Shown here one piece after another: positions 9,645-20,924 of a DNA stretch of 64,000 bases (position 1 is its first letter; each line of letters begins with the position of its first letter). Location of the stretch: assembly GCF_051401765.1 (NCBI RefSeq), contig NC_135069.1, positions 11,510,501-11,574,500 of the forward strand, written 5' to 3'. The position numbers and the translations under genes were made by a program. Under the pieces are notes generated by a model, which had not been told where the DNA came from, ran no database searches, and worked only from the letters and a program-made list of their open reading frames with translations. Source of the DNA: Calliopsis andreniformis (Eukaryota > Arthropoda > Insecta > Hymenoptera > Andrenidae).

Positions 9645-11091
9645 GTGCCACATGAAACGTCACTATGAAGTTACGTATAAGTCTTTGAGTAAGTACAGAG
9701 TTCCATCAAAGGAGAACAAACTTACAGGTTGATTCATAAGTGCATGTTAGTAAGGATCAAACTACATATTAAAATAAGTATTATAAAAAAGCATCACTTG
9801 AACATACGTCCTACGCGTGTCTGAGTTTTCGATTTTCGTATATTTACCATTTTGTCCTACCTCCATTACTTTTCAAAATATTTACGAAAATGTTTCTTCC
9901 TCCCCAACTTTGGGTTGGCTTTCACCTCCTAAGCGTGAATATCAGCAGTTAAAAGAAATACGTGTCTAATATTTTTCGATGCACTAGTATCTTATCAAGT
10001 TCCATAAAAACAGGAAGATGACACTAAAGTGTTGTCCCTTGTTAGTTCATAGATTCACTCCCTGAAATGTTGATATACAAGTGTATTCCTTTTTCTGCCG
10101 ATTTCGTATAGATTTAGTTTCTTTCATATCGAGATTCGATTCGATCGATTTCTTATTCTTAACACCTATAGCGAGTCAGCTTCCCGCTTGCGTGTCACCA
10201 CCGACTGCGAGATTCCCGTTGACAATGAAACTCGCGTCCCCCCCTCTGTCAATGAATACTTGATGGCTTGTGTCAACGTGTACATATTCCACCTACAAGA
10301 TTATGCGGCATCGACGTCAATTTCATGCGTGACGAGTCTGCAATTTACGAAATGCCACGTATCAAGGACGAATGACCGACATTTGCACACTTCTGTTGCA
10401 AATGATGGATAGGTAGTTCCTTGGTTTCGTTGAAGCGGTTGCTTTGCTCCAACCTGTCCTTCTTCAGAATCGAGAAGGAAATAAAAATATTTAAACCAAA
10501 AGGCTTATCATCTATAATAAATAAGTGAATGACATGAGCAGCCCTATCTGTTTTCTATCATCACAATAATTTACAACAACGTTACATTTCTTTGTAAACC
10601 ATAGAGAAGAAAAGTATCGAGTCGAACGACCACTTTGACAGTTATGAAAGCCCTTTCTGGACGAATGTCGACAAATAGCTGCCCAAAGTTATTTAAAATT
10701 AAATGATTCTGTCCATGAAGGGTTAAATCCGACAAGTGTCCTCGCTACTAGGAAAATTCCATTGCTAGCAAGAAGCCAATCGATGAACCTATCAAGTTAG
10801 AGGCAAACATGTAACTCGGGACAAAACCATCGCATTGTCGACAATAAATCTTACGATTTTAATATCTTTGATGGAGAATTTGGTTCATCTGATCGTATCA
10901 TTGAAATCTAATACATATTCTCTGGCTGTAGACTCGAAATTCATTGATGAATTCAAAAATAAAAATCTAGGGCAATGGCTGGTATTAGTATCGTCTAGTA
11001 CAATTTTGCCATTCATAATATTCCACGAAATTAATGTTAATATTTGTTGATGATGAATTAAACTAAATAGTAACTAATGTATCTAAGAAAG
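9645..11091. other. Mixed stretch, no gene
   Basis: A mild GC rise at 10080-10450 carries two overlapping + frames (60 and 74 codons) without domains. The remainder is AT-rich. No TIR or repeat noticed. Confidence 0.45.
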
Positions 11092-11330
11092 TATCTCACC
11101 CCCCACAAGAAAACTATCGCAAGCTGACAATGGAATTCTTCAAAAGGAGGAAACATATTTCTATTTGCAAAATTACTTCGTTGCAGCTTTGTGTAAAATA
11201 CATTAATTTAAATTTACTCACATTTATTGTTTCAAAATTAGAAACTATAGGAATTTAGGCAATTCTTAATTCAATTAAAAGAAAATTGAAAGGTTTTGAC
11301 TTGTGATAGTTTCCTTGTGGAGATGTGATA
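11092..11330. mobile_element. Short inverted-repeat element (MITE-like), unassigned
   Basis: TATCTCACCCCCCACAAG with AAACTATCGCAAG at the left is answered by CTTGTGATAGTTTCCTTGTG and GAGATGTGATA at the right, an imperfect inverted repeat of about 32 bp around a 175-bp AT-rich interior. No target duplication was resolved and there is no coding sequence. A shared CCCCACAAGAAAAC word recurs at 38472. Confidence 0.45.
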
Positions 11331-12180
11331 TATTTGCATCTTGATGACTCTTAATAATAGACAAATTTAGTAAACAGTTAAACTTTCATAGCGTATTGAA
11401 AACAAATAAGTTTAAAAATTAGTGAATATCTACTGCTACTAATGATGTTATAAAGCAATTGAGTGAATTCCAATATTTTTGTTTAAAGAGAAAAAAAAAT
11501 AGTATTTGTTATTCCGTGTCCAAAATGTGAACTTCACAAAAAGTATTTTGCATATTTCAACAGTTCCCTAGAAAGGTTCTTTAGTTTCCTAAGTTGGACC
11601 ACTGGATTGAAGTGTAAAGGTGATTAAATATTCTTAAGAAAAAGTTTACAAAATATATTACGTAGATGTGAGCATACCTAGTTTGCAAAGTCTCGCACTA
11701 AACGTCAATAATCTAAGCAATCTCTTTTTAATTTTTCACTTACCCCTGTACAGTGTCTACGAACCCAAGTTGCACCATTTTATACACTGCATCATATTTT
11801 CTTCCTTCATTTCTTCGTCGAAGGTCCACAACCACTCAAAGTCCATTTTTTACTTTTTAAAATGATATTGCTTTCGTAACATTTTTCCGTTATCCATATT
11901 GAATCGGTCCAATGCAGGCAACTACTTTTAGTCCAATCTAAGCAACTTCACTAAACAATTAAAAATATTTTACTTGATCTTAATTTTAGATATAAGTTTC
12001 AAAATCCATACAATAAATTGTAGCTTTATCAATATATTTCCTACATACATATGTACATAGTTCAATTTTGTACGACTTCTTTTAAAACAACAGGAAAAAT
12101 TGTAATTTGACGTTAAAAAATATTAGACTCTTAATCCTTAAAATAGTCTGCATTTGTTTACTTGAACGTTAAACGGTGCT
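11331..12180. other. AT-rich stretch, nothing recognised
   Basis: A 65-codon frame at 11668-11865 (+) is serine/leucine/histidine-rich and looks like chance. No structural repeat seen. Confidence 0.5.
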
Positions 12181-12960
12181 ATATGATAGTGCTTGTATCG
12201 ACTAACTGAGCGTACAAGCAACACACAGCGCCTGTCGTAAGGTGCAAATTGTTTACACACTACAAATTACACCGCTGGTCGAACATAGGCTTCGATCGAA
12301 ATCCGTGAACCGTCCCCTCCAACACGGAAGCAGAACGATCGAACTCGAAGTCCTCGAGTTGATGAAGCGAGCCACGATTATTCCGGAATAACAGGAACGG
12401 GCGGACGATTTTTTGACGAGCGTAGGGGCCCCCGACAACGTGGATATAGATTTCGGGTAAATATTTGGACGTCCACGAGCCAGGATCAGCGGAGCATCGA
12501 AGAAAGGAGAAGACCCGGGCAGGACATTGTCCAGTCGCTTAGCGGACCGCGATAACAGAGTTACCCTGGCCCCTCGGCCATTGTGTGCACAACTCCCGCA
12601 ATTTATAAACCGCATAGCCGTGCGAAAAAGACGCGCTCGGCCCCCTCGCGAGACGTCCTTCCCCTTCGAGAGACGAGGCGACTGCTTCGTTCATTCGTTC
12701 GCCCGCGGTATTGTGTGCCATCGGTATGAAAAGGCACCGATTCGTGTCGGGGTTCGAGATTTCCCGATTCAGCCGTGGCACGGTCCCAAGGTTCTGGCGC
12801 GTTCGAACCTCTTGCAAGACTAATCAGCCGTGCCTCTATTCGGTCCTTTCTCTCGGAAGAGGGTAGCTCTGACAGGTTGCTCGAGAAATGACAAGTGCCA
12901 CCTGTTTCGAAAACGGACCTTCGATGGAACATTACGTCGACTTGTGTTGCCGAATTTTGG
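12180..12960. other. Prominent CpG-rich island with frames on both strands
   Basis: One of the clearest GC islands: open frames of 90-120 codons overlap on both strands (longest 12253-12615, -). They are rich in Arg, Ser, Pro and Gly, as random translation of GC-rich DNA gives, and no domain is visible. No splice-site pair delimits an exon convincingly. The best readings are a cis-regulatory block or a non-coding or first exon. Confidence 0.35.
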
Positions 12961-13306
12961 TGGGCGGGGGGTTGAAGTGTTTTGAAACAGATGATTAAGG
13001 TGATTGATTCGAAAATGGTGGTATGTAGGTTAGAGTAGTGGTTTTGTTGAAAATTGCAACAAGTTGATGACAGATATCACATAGGTAGAGATCAGTATTG
13101 TGTATCTTGGTGTCATATTTTTGACACCCTCTGCGTACAGTGCATCTTGGTTTTTGATATGTTTCCTACATCAAAGTTGAAGGGTATAAGGTCTAGCGAC
13201 CTTGGAAATTAATGTACTTTACCATCGCGACTGATTCAGCACGAATACCTTTGATTTTAGAAATTTACGACTGGTTTAGTACCTACTAGGTACATGGCGA
13301 TGCGTC

Positions 13307-13775
13307 ACAGTGTGGCAGTTCGGCACTGCCACCACGACCTTGTCATTTTTTCTCAATTTCCATTTCCGTTTTCTGTTCTGACTTTCTCTTCGACTTTCGC
13401 TGTTCTTAACCTTTTCTTCTAATGCTTTACAATTTCCTGCCTATTCTTTCTACATCCTGTCCCAAGGATTGGCACGGGTCTGGTCATCGTCAGTTACATC
13501 TGGCAGCCAGATCCGCGCGAGGCTCAGGACAAATTTCCCCTTTTTACTTTCTCCACTTTTCTCTCTGTTCTGTCCGCTTTCCTCTTCGTTTTCCAGCCCT
13601 CTTTCCATCCTTCTTTCTTCCTGTTACTTTCTCTAGTTTGTAAGGTATAAGAAGGGATGATGTGAGGGCGCGAGAACAGTCAGAGTCGGACTGCTGTAGT
13701 TACACTTCATCGTGCTAATAAAACCAGTTTTTAGTTAACCACATTTATGTGTTTCTTGATTAACCACCTCAACAG
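13307..13775 (+). mobile_element. Solo LTR (gypsy-type), 461 bp, with ACAG target duplication
   Basis: The LTR body is 13311-13771. It starts TGTGGCAG and ends CCACCTCA (TG...CA) and is flanked by ACAG on both sides (13307-13310, 13772-13775), the 4-bp duplication typical of gypsy-type integration. It contains a TATAA at 13646-13650, an initiator-like TCAGAGT about 30 bp later, and AATAAA at 13717-13722, the expected U3-R-U5 order on the + strand. No gag/pol or second LTR follows, so it is a recombination remnant. Confidence 0.6.
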
Positions 13776-14101
13776 TATTAAAAATTTATATGATTTTTGA
13801 CAAGGAGTGGTATTTTGTCGAACAAGGAAGACAATTCATCGCCTATAAACTGTGAATACATATTCCTATTGTCTGGGAGAAAATAGGTTCTATAATCTAA
13901 TTTTAAAAATTGATTATCTTAAAAATATACCAGATTTTATCTTATTTTTTCATGTAGAATCACTTCTTGCTTAATTGTATTACGATTCCTTACCCACCCT
14001 CTACAGATTTGTTTCATTTCTATGTAGCAGTCTTTGGTTTTATCATATCGAGCTGTCCGCAAAATTCGTGTCGATTTTCAAATAAAACACAGTCTTATAT
14101 T
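13776..14101. other. AT-rich gap between LTR and MITE
   Basis: Holds a GACAAGGAGTGG word (13799) and a TCATGTAGAATCACTT word (13950) that resemble pieces of the foldback family at 39.6 and 56.0 kb, but too little remains to call a copy. Confidence 0.3.
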
Positions 14102-14331
14102 TTAACACTTTGACTGCCACGCCGAAATCACATGTTTCGCTCAGGACGCCATGGGAGTATTTATATTGGTGGTCACAGGTGACCATTGTGACGCCTTGGT
14201 TACGATTGATAACAACAAATTAAAACAAGTCTTTGTTACGATTAAGTGCTTCGGTCACCAATGACCACCGTGGCGTCACAGGAGAAACTGTGGCCGGTCA
14301 TATATGACCAACGTGGCAGTCAAAGTGTTAA
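14102..14331. mobile_element. piggyBac-like MITE, 230 bp, perfect 20-bp termini
   Basis: Ends are perfect inverted repeats, TTAACACTTTGACTGCCACG at the left and its exact complement at the right, each including the TTAA target site. Inside are further inverted motifs (GGTCACAGGTGACC, GTGGCGTCAC, GGTGGTCA), a common subterminal arrangement. There is no open frame. TTAA plus short perfect TIR fits piggyBac best; Kolobok is the alternative. The intact ends suggest fairly recent activity. Confidence 0.75.
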
Positions 14332-14412
14332 TGTCGATATTTATGTTTCTATTCAGTCAGGTATACACCATTCCTTTTCACATACTTTCATCATTTAATA
14401 ACTCGTAATTTG

Positions 14413-14598
14413 CAAGATCTAAGTCATGTTATATGGCAGTGTCCACTACTTGATAATGGAAAGCATGATATGGTTCCGAAATTTTATCAACTCGATTTCC
14501 ACCCTCCTTATACGATAGATGCCTTCTTGTGTAAACCATTTATCCAGCCATTGTTAATCATTGTCAAATTTCTTAAGAGTCATGGTATATACCCCTAA
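14413..14598 (+). pseudogene. LINE ORF2 C-terminal fragment
   Basis: Translates in one open frame starting QDLSHVIWQCPLLDNGKHDM and ending KFLKSHGIYP before a stop at 14596-14598. The 'HVIWQCPLLD' segment matches the Cys/His-containing C-terminal region after the RT and RNase H domains in insect LINEs. No disruption is seen within the fragment, but all enzymatic domains are missing because of 5' truncation. Confidence 0.65.
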
Positions 14599-14799
14599 AT
14601 GTTAACATATTATGCAGTACCTAAATTAATTTCTTTTTTTCTATTTTTATTACTATTTCTATTTTTACATGTACACATATAGATCTCTAGCTGGTAAATA
14701 CAAATACATGCGTAACCAAATGTAAACTAAATTCTGTATATTGCTAATAACCCTGTAAGAGATTCTATAGCTTAATAATAATAATAATAAAAAAAAAAG
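14413..14799 (+). mobile_element. 5'-truncated non-LTR retrotransposon (LINE) with 12-bp target duplication
   Basis: The insert is bounded by identical 12-bp copies of ACTCGTAATTTG (14401-14412 and 14800-14811). It carries the last 61 codons of an ORF2-type protein, a 3' UTR and a (TAA)n/(A)n tail ending at 14799. Dead-on-arrival structure: target-primed reverse transcription stopped after about 390 bp. The TAA-repeat tail recalls the I/R1/LOA part of the LINE tree, but the clade is not secure. The perfect duplication argues for recent insertion. Confidence 0.8.
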
Positions 14800-14999
14800 A
14801 CTCGTAATTTGACAATTCCATTTTCTCAAAAGGCGTCAGACTTTTCAATAGTACATCAAAATATAAGGCATCTTTTGCTTAAAACTGCCCGATCAATCCA
14901 ATAAATGTTTCCATTGCCAAGGATCCTTAAATATGGGTTACCAACTCAAAGTCAAAGCCCCCATAGATCCCAAGAAAAAGAAATTCGACTTTAAGAGTA

Positions 15000-15291
15000 G
15001 AACGACGGGGGGTCCACGACCCTAGTCTCCGACGTGTGGCTGCGCGTGTGATCCGATATTTGCTTTAACATCTTCACGAGTCCGCGACGGTTCCTTCGCT
15101 TCTTCGACATTTCTTTTTCCGCGTCGCCGTCGCTGCAGCAAGCCAACGGTGTCTAGTGTTTGCTCAGAGCACACAACTTGTGTTTTCACGTGCGTATCGG
15201 CGTTCCGCACCGCAGAACCTAGGTTAGGTTTTCAGGGCCGAGCGCACCCCATCGCTTTTCGAACCCCTCGACTACAGCCACCCATAGGAGA

Positions 15292-15362
<71 letters not shown>

Positions 15363-15720
15363 GGAGAGGATATATACATACACGCTATGCAAGGACGTCG
15401 ACGACGTAGTCCTCGTCGGATAACGTCGACGACGAGAATGCGTTGGGGTAGCGTACACGGACCGACGGGAATTTATTTTTACGGACTATGCAGGAGGGAT
15501 CGAACTACCTCGTCTTTGATGTTCGAATCGACGCATAGGCATTAACGCATAAATATTTAGACCACCGATCGTTCCCTGGGATATGTATGGGCGTCTCGAT
15601 TGACTTTCACCGGCATGATATCACGCCTTTGTTGAACGCCTTTGCCGATCAACGTTTCGGATCCGCCAGCTTTTGAGTCCTTGCCAAGGTGTACAGTTGC
15701 GAGGCTACTTGCATTAGGTC
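15000..15720. other. GC-rich island with central (GA)n tract
   Basis: CpG-rich on both sides of the GA microsatellite (for example GACGTCGACGACG repeats at 15391-15435). Frames of 62-86 codons cross it on both strands, but part of their length is the GA repeat itself. No domain. Possible regulatory block; (GA)n is also a GAGA-factor type binding array. Confidence 0.35.
15294..15370. repeat. (GA)n microsatellite
   Basis: About 75 bp of almost pure GA dinucleotide with a few GGGA interruptions near the right end. Polypurine on the + strand, able in principle to form triplex DNA and to bind GAGA-type factors. Confidence 0.9.
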
Positions 15721-17160
15721 AGATTTGCTTATGTTTGTGTCACAGTGATAGCGCAAAATGTTCCTTTGAACAGCTCTGGTAGACTCTCGGAGACTCCTGT
15801 AGGGTGGACTCGAGATCTTGCTTCGCTTGAGAATTTATCAGAATTTGGGGATATTGTGAATATCTTCATAAATAATATTTTTATGAAACACTTAACTAGA
15901 TGTTAAGGAGAAATACCTTCTTTACTATAGGTACTGTATCATAGACACTATTATAAAATTAATAATTTCAAATGTATCGTTTGTCATACAGTTTTTGCAA
16001 ATCAGGAAATTCAAATTGTCGAACTTTTTTCCTTGATTAAATAGAAAAAGTATTAACACACTAGATGCTATACAAATTTTGGCCCCTATTTGCATTAAAG
16101 TTTTCTACTGAATTTATAGCTACTCTGAAGATTTATTCATATGTACAGATAAGAATAAAAACATGTAATAGTATTATGTATACTTGTTAATTCATATTGA
16201 ACATTTTAAAGAAACGTTACAAGCGCCAGACATCCATAATAGCTTAGTATCAACGAAAACTTCAGTATCCGTTCTTGACGATCCTTGACGCAGTGAATAT
16301 TAAAATTTCTTAATTTTAATTAGAGAATGTTCCTGTATTGTAGGATTAAAAAAATTGAGGTCCCTTTTACTAACAAGATTAGTAAAATCTAAAAAATTAT
16401 ATTAGCAACATCTAACCTCGATGGTGCACCTTTATCAGCTAGTTAATCAGACTGGTAAAAATTGCAGTTTAAAAATCTTTTTCATGTAGACGCTGAAGTA
16501 TGTGTAGTATTTTTCGAATTTTGTACAACGAAAAGTATTCAAGCTTCCGATATCAAAGTTTGCATGTTGATTTACATGTATTTTATCTTTCTACATGAAC
16601 CTTTTAATATCAAAATGGAGTATTAGTGTAATTAATAAGCCCACAGCAATTGTTTGAGATTTTCATGCATGTGCAACAAAAGTTGATTGATTTTTAATGT
16701 GGTGCAAGTCATTCTTAAGTTGGATTAATTAATTAAAAGTGGTCTTAGTAAATAAGGTAAATGCAACATCTTAAAACCTTTAGTTTAGCCTTGCGGTTAA
16801 AGAATTCCTTCAAAATGTCTTTCTTAAAGGCTTGCACGTCTCTACTTTAGAAAAAAAAGAAGTCGTGTTAAAAAAAAGAGATAGACAAGAACTGAATGCA
16901 AGCACCATGAAGAATCACTCAAAAGTTTGTTACCAAAGCATACTTGATCCATGTTAAGCTATATCACCTTTCTCTGTTTTCCAAATATAGGTTTTGCGTC
17001 ATTTTTAAAGCAATATTTGTTGCTGGTAACAGAAATACAAAGAAACCTAAAAAAACATTAGGCAACAAGCGACAATATTTTCAAGATATATGGAACAGCA
17101 ACAAAAAGTTCCTTTTTGCTACTTCAGCGAAGACATAGCTTTGGAAATTAGTGGGTAGAT
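15720..17160. other. AT-rich stretch, nothing recognised
   Basis: Contains one TTAACACACTAGATGC word at about 16064 reminiscent of a TTAA-type TIR, but no partner end was found. A 64-codon lysine/asparagine-rich + frame (16944-17138) looks like chance. Confidence 0.45.
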
Positions 17161-17860
17161 GACGGAAGACTAGAGATTGGAAATGCTGGTTCCAGTGTAG
17201 GAGAAAACTAAGCAATATGATGAAGGGGGGCGGTAAGGGTTTAAGGAACGGTGGGAGGAGGATAAGGATAGTGGCGCCCGAGACGAGGAGTTCGACGACG
17301 ATGACGAAAAGGGGACCAGAGTGTAGGTGGTAGGCAGTGATGAAGGAGATGGACGAGGGTAGAGGTGGCTGGGGAGGCTAGCTCGAGGTGGAAGAACGGG
17401 GCTGGAAGGGTAATTACGAAATGTAAAGGGTGGGTTGGCCCGCGCCACCAAGGCAGGCAGGCAGGCAGGCAGACTGATGAATATTTCACCGCGCTGCATT
17501 AGCCAGCGAGAGACGCTTGTGTGTGTCTCTTTCACTTTTCATACACCAGGCCTGAGTCGCTCAGCTTTCTTCTCTACTAGCTCTCTCGTCTTTTAGCCCC
17601 TTGTATTCTTGTTGAGAGTAGAATTCCTGCATGTGCATCGTGTGGTCCAGTCGCCTCATAGAAGCCGCGAACAATCGTACGGTCCGACTTGGTCACCGAT
17701 GAATTTCGGCTCCTTTGTTTTTGTCAGTAACCCGCCTGCAGATCTATCCATGACTAGGCCTAAGTGTTGAGGCGCGTCCTCTAGTCTGTCGTATCTGTCG
17801 TTGCAGGTTCTGTGATATTAATCACGTCTCGCAGAAAAACTTTGACAGGTTCGTTTGTTT
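17160..17860. other. Purine-rich then CpG-rich island
   Basis: 17170-17420 is G/A-rich on the + strand, giving long Ser/Pro frames on the - strand (121 codons at 17170-17535) that are compositional. It continues into a CpG-containing block to 17860. No gene supported. Confidence 0.35.
17452..17472. repeat. (GGCA)n short tandem repeat
   Basis: Five consecutive GGCA units. Small microsatellite inside the island. Confidence 0.85.
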
Positions 17861-19690
17861 CAACATGGAAGGGAATGGTTCTTAAGTTTATTAGAAGTGA
17901 TGATGAGAATTGAGGGCGTCAAGAGGTTCAGTGAGTGGATAAGTCTGGTCTACTTATATGCGTAATAAGGAAATGAATACCTGACTCTCAATACTTATCT
18001 CTTTCCTCGTTTGTGTATCCTAATTGGACCCTACTCTCCATTGGTATGTTAGCCCACAAAAATCTAGCTTTAAGAATTAATATTACTAATATTAACTAGT
18101 AATATAACTAATATTACAGAATTAAAGATTTCAAGTACACTTTAAATTACACATACAACAGAAATGCGAAATGACAATTGTCCAATAAAACAAATCATAA
18201 ATTTAATGTTAGGGTTTAAAAATTTCAAAAAGTTTTAGTTAAGTATTTATTAGTAAAAATATCATTGATTATATTGTTTTTAATAATGCTGCATTCATAA
18301 CTCAAAATTCAATTTTTTGTTGGTTAATACACCAATGCAGAACAGGGTGCAATTAAAGAGCAGAAGTATTGAATATTCCGTGTTAAGCAGTAGTATGTTT
18401 TTGAAGCAGTAATATATTCATTGCATGAAGATATATCAATACAGGCTGTATAGTACTCAGATATTGAAACACTTTTACGATAAAAAGATAATGATTAAAC
18501 TTTTACAACCTCCAGTTTAATAGGGGTACTTGGCATTATTAATAGGTCATTAAGCAGACTTAAATTAACGTTAGTTAACTCTCGCCGAACGGACCTGGAT
18601 CCGAGTGGACCCAGGCGTACTACTATGCCCCAATGAATTCTCCAGTTTTTATTTCATGTATTCAACATTTATGTTTGTTTTTCTTACTGTACAACTTATC
18701 GCGGTATTTCTTTAAGGCACAGATGTAAATTTTCTCTAATTTACTTCATCTGTGCACCTAGAAGTATTTTGAACACGTTATACTGCTCTTCCAATTATGT
18801 GTCTGTCCATAACTATGGGCTTTTTCCTGAAGAATATTCTTATAGCTATATGTACAGCTAACTATATAGCATTGTTCAGACTTCGAGCATTCCAATAAAT
18901 TTTTTTTCTCTAACGTAAATTATTTAATTTTTATTGAATCATCATATTTGATATAACAAAAAAAGTTTTTATACACATAAAATGTATATTACACTAAAAA
19001 AGTATAAACAAGCTAAATATTACAGTTTACGTTTGAAAATTGCTATTTATTAATTATCAATTTAATTTTAATTTAATCATTAATATTAAGGTTTTTGACA
19101 AAATATATTTTTCGACTAAATTCCTCAAAATCATAATTTGCGTCTTTGAGAAAATGTTTACTGTACTTGTACATTGACCAAAAATAAAATATTTTTCTGT
19201 AGTAACATACATAATAGTTTAACTGAACTATTTCTTTTTGTACACAGTTCTTACAGCTTATTTAAGTAGTAAGGCTCACTTATTAAGACAGAGTCACTAA
19301 ATAATATGGTATATACTATATATTTTATACATAGCATAAAAAAGTATAAAATATTTTCGTAACATTAAGTAGAAACTAAAAAGTCCGCTTTAGGGAAATA
19401 AACGAAAATGGGTATCTGAGATCAGTTTTGGCGACCACATTGCCAGATACTGAAAACCTTCGTAACAAACATTCATAACGATCATTTACTGCACAATGAG
19501 ATATATCTAAATTTTGTCATTTTTTAATAACTATAGAGGAAACGATTGCTATTCTGAATGACGCATTTCATTTTCCAAGAAAATATAATTTGTTGGTTAT
19601 GTCTGTTCCAGCAAGTGGGCAATACATAAGAATCTTAGAATTTGATTTCAATCAACTGCGTTCGAGCAGCAAATTTGAATAACTCCAAGA
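17861..19690. other. AT-rich stretch with one possible transposon end
   Basis: Very AT-rich. Contains a locally self-complementary TAATATTA-rich patch (18078-18120) and the TTAA-hairpin motif described at 18575. No frame above 60 codons. Confidence 0.45.
18575..18615 (+). repeat. Possible orphan piggyBac-like terminus
   Basis: TTAACTCTCGCCG is followed by ACCTGGATCCGAG and GGACCCAGG, an imperfect hairpin. The layout (TTAACTCTC, about 10 bases, then a CCTGG...CCAG hairpin) is shared with the inverted sequence at 55225-55278. No partner end was found, so this is weak. Confidence 0.25.
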
Positions 19691-20520
19691 GTCATTCGGG
19701 ACAGGGAATGGGTATCGAGGAAGGACGAAATTCCAATGTTACGAGAGGGGTTGAAGAAGCGTATCCTCTCTCTCTCTCTCTCTTTCTCTCTCTCGGATAA
19801 GGAGCTTGAGCCAGCGGCGGGGGGTGGTTCCGATGGGAGCAGCCCGTTTCGATGGCGGTGGTGATTCCTCGGCGAATAGGGAGCCCTACGATACCTGCGC
19901 CTCTTTACCTACGAATATAAGTACGCGCACGCGTGCGACACACGCATACAAGCGATGGTAATGCGTGCATCACCCTTTGGTAAAGCTCTACCAGACCAGC
20001 GAGCTAGCCTATCAACGGCAAACGGACTACCACTTCACGTCTGGCGACCCTTCCGTCGTGCACATTCGAATTTATTGGCGCGTGTTCGAATATTCATAAA
20101 AAAAGGGGCTCCACCGACGGAGCAACCGAGTTTCGTGCATCCACCCCCTCCCCCACGCCTCTGTCCCTTTTCGTCTCCGACTCTCCCGCAGCTTCTCTCC
20201 TCTCCCGATCTTTCCCCATCCCTACCCGCCAGCCACGCTACCCCTTTGCTCGTCCCCATAGCTTCGACGAATTATTATATGGATTTTTTAAGTGGCGAGA
20301 GACGGCTGCTGCGGTGACTGGAACCGGTACTCGTTGTTATGATCGAGAAATCGATTGTTCCCGCGGACAAAGTGTTCACTGACTTCGTGATCCCCGCCGA
20401 GGGTCTCGTGTGTTTGCCTCCGCCTCAAAGGCGCTGCTATTTTGCCACGCATATTCTTCGCCCTTCTTCTCGAGGTTTCTTTTCGTTGCCTGTGTCTCTT
20501 TTAGTTTGCAGCTAGGATTT
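19690..20520. other. Large GC-rich island
   Basis: CpG-rich over about 800 bp with a (CT)n tract near its left edge, CGCACGCGTGCG near 19926 and a C/T-rich patch at 20135-20240. A 120-codon + frame (19955-20317) and a - frame overlap here; both are Pro/Ser/Arg-rich without domain. Candidate regulatory region or non-coding exon. Confidence 0.35.
19764..19794. repeat. (CT)n microsatellite
   Basis: About 30 bp of CT dinucleotides with one TTT interruption. Confidence 0.85.
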
Positions 20521-20707
20521 TATGAGAGCTTTACTTTCGAATGCTACAGCGTTAGAAACTGATAGCGTTGTTAGAGAGTTATTGCGATTCGACAAAATCA
20601 TTTAATTCTTAACTATTTTCGTGGAGTCTGACAAATTCTGTGAGGTACATTTTTATTATTGCTCCTATTTGAATATGCATGATTTTTAGTAAAACTTGGT
20701 AATATAC

Positions 20708-20924
20708 AGGGTGATTCTCTCCCTTGGGGATTCAAAGACAATGCTGCCATGAAACCGTCACAGCAGGAGCACCATGTTGGTATATAACATCTGTCGATTT
20801 TCGGTTAAGAAAGGTACAGGAGCATTGTGGTCCTTCTAGGTCACAATAGAGTCTCGCTGTCTTCGAGTCCTCTAGGAAGAGGAACACGCTGTTTGTGAAA
20901 CTTAGTTTCTATGTAATAAGTAAT
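20708..20924. repeat. Possible transposon end fragment (ACAGGGTG type)
   Basis: Starts ATACAGGGTGATTC, a word typical of many insect TIR elements, but no complementary right end was found. Includes CCTTCTAGGTCAC (20833), also present inverted near 25422. Low confidence. Confidence 0.2.

Noticed and set aside
13799..14010. Third copy of the 39.6/56.0-kb foldback family
   Set aside because: Only two short words are shared and no inverted arms can be aligned.
15149..15409. Frame with alternating Arg-Glu as a repeat protein
   Set aside because: It is the translation of the (GA)n microsatellite.
17163..17185. GGAAGACTAG resembling miR-7
   Set aside because: Match stops after ten bases and no hairpin surrounds it.
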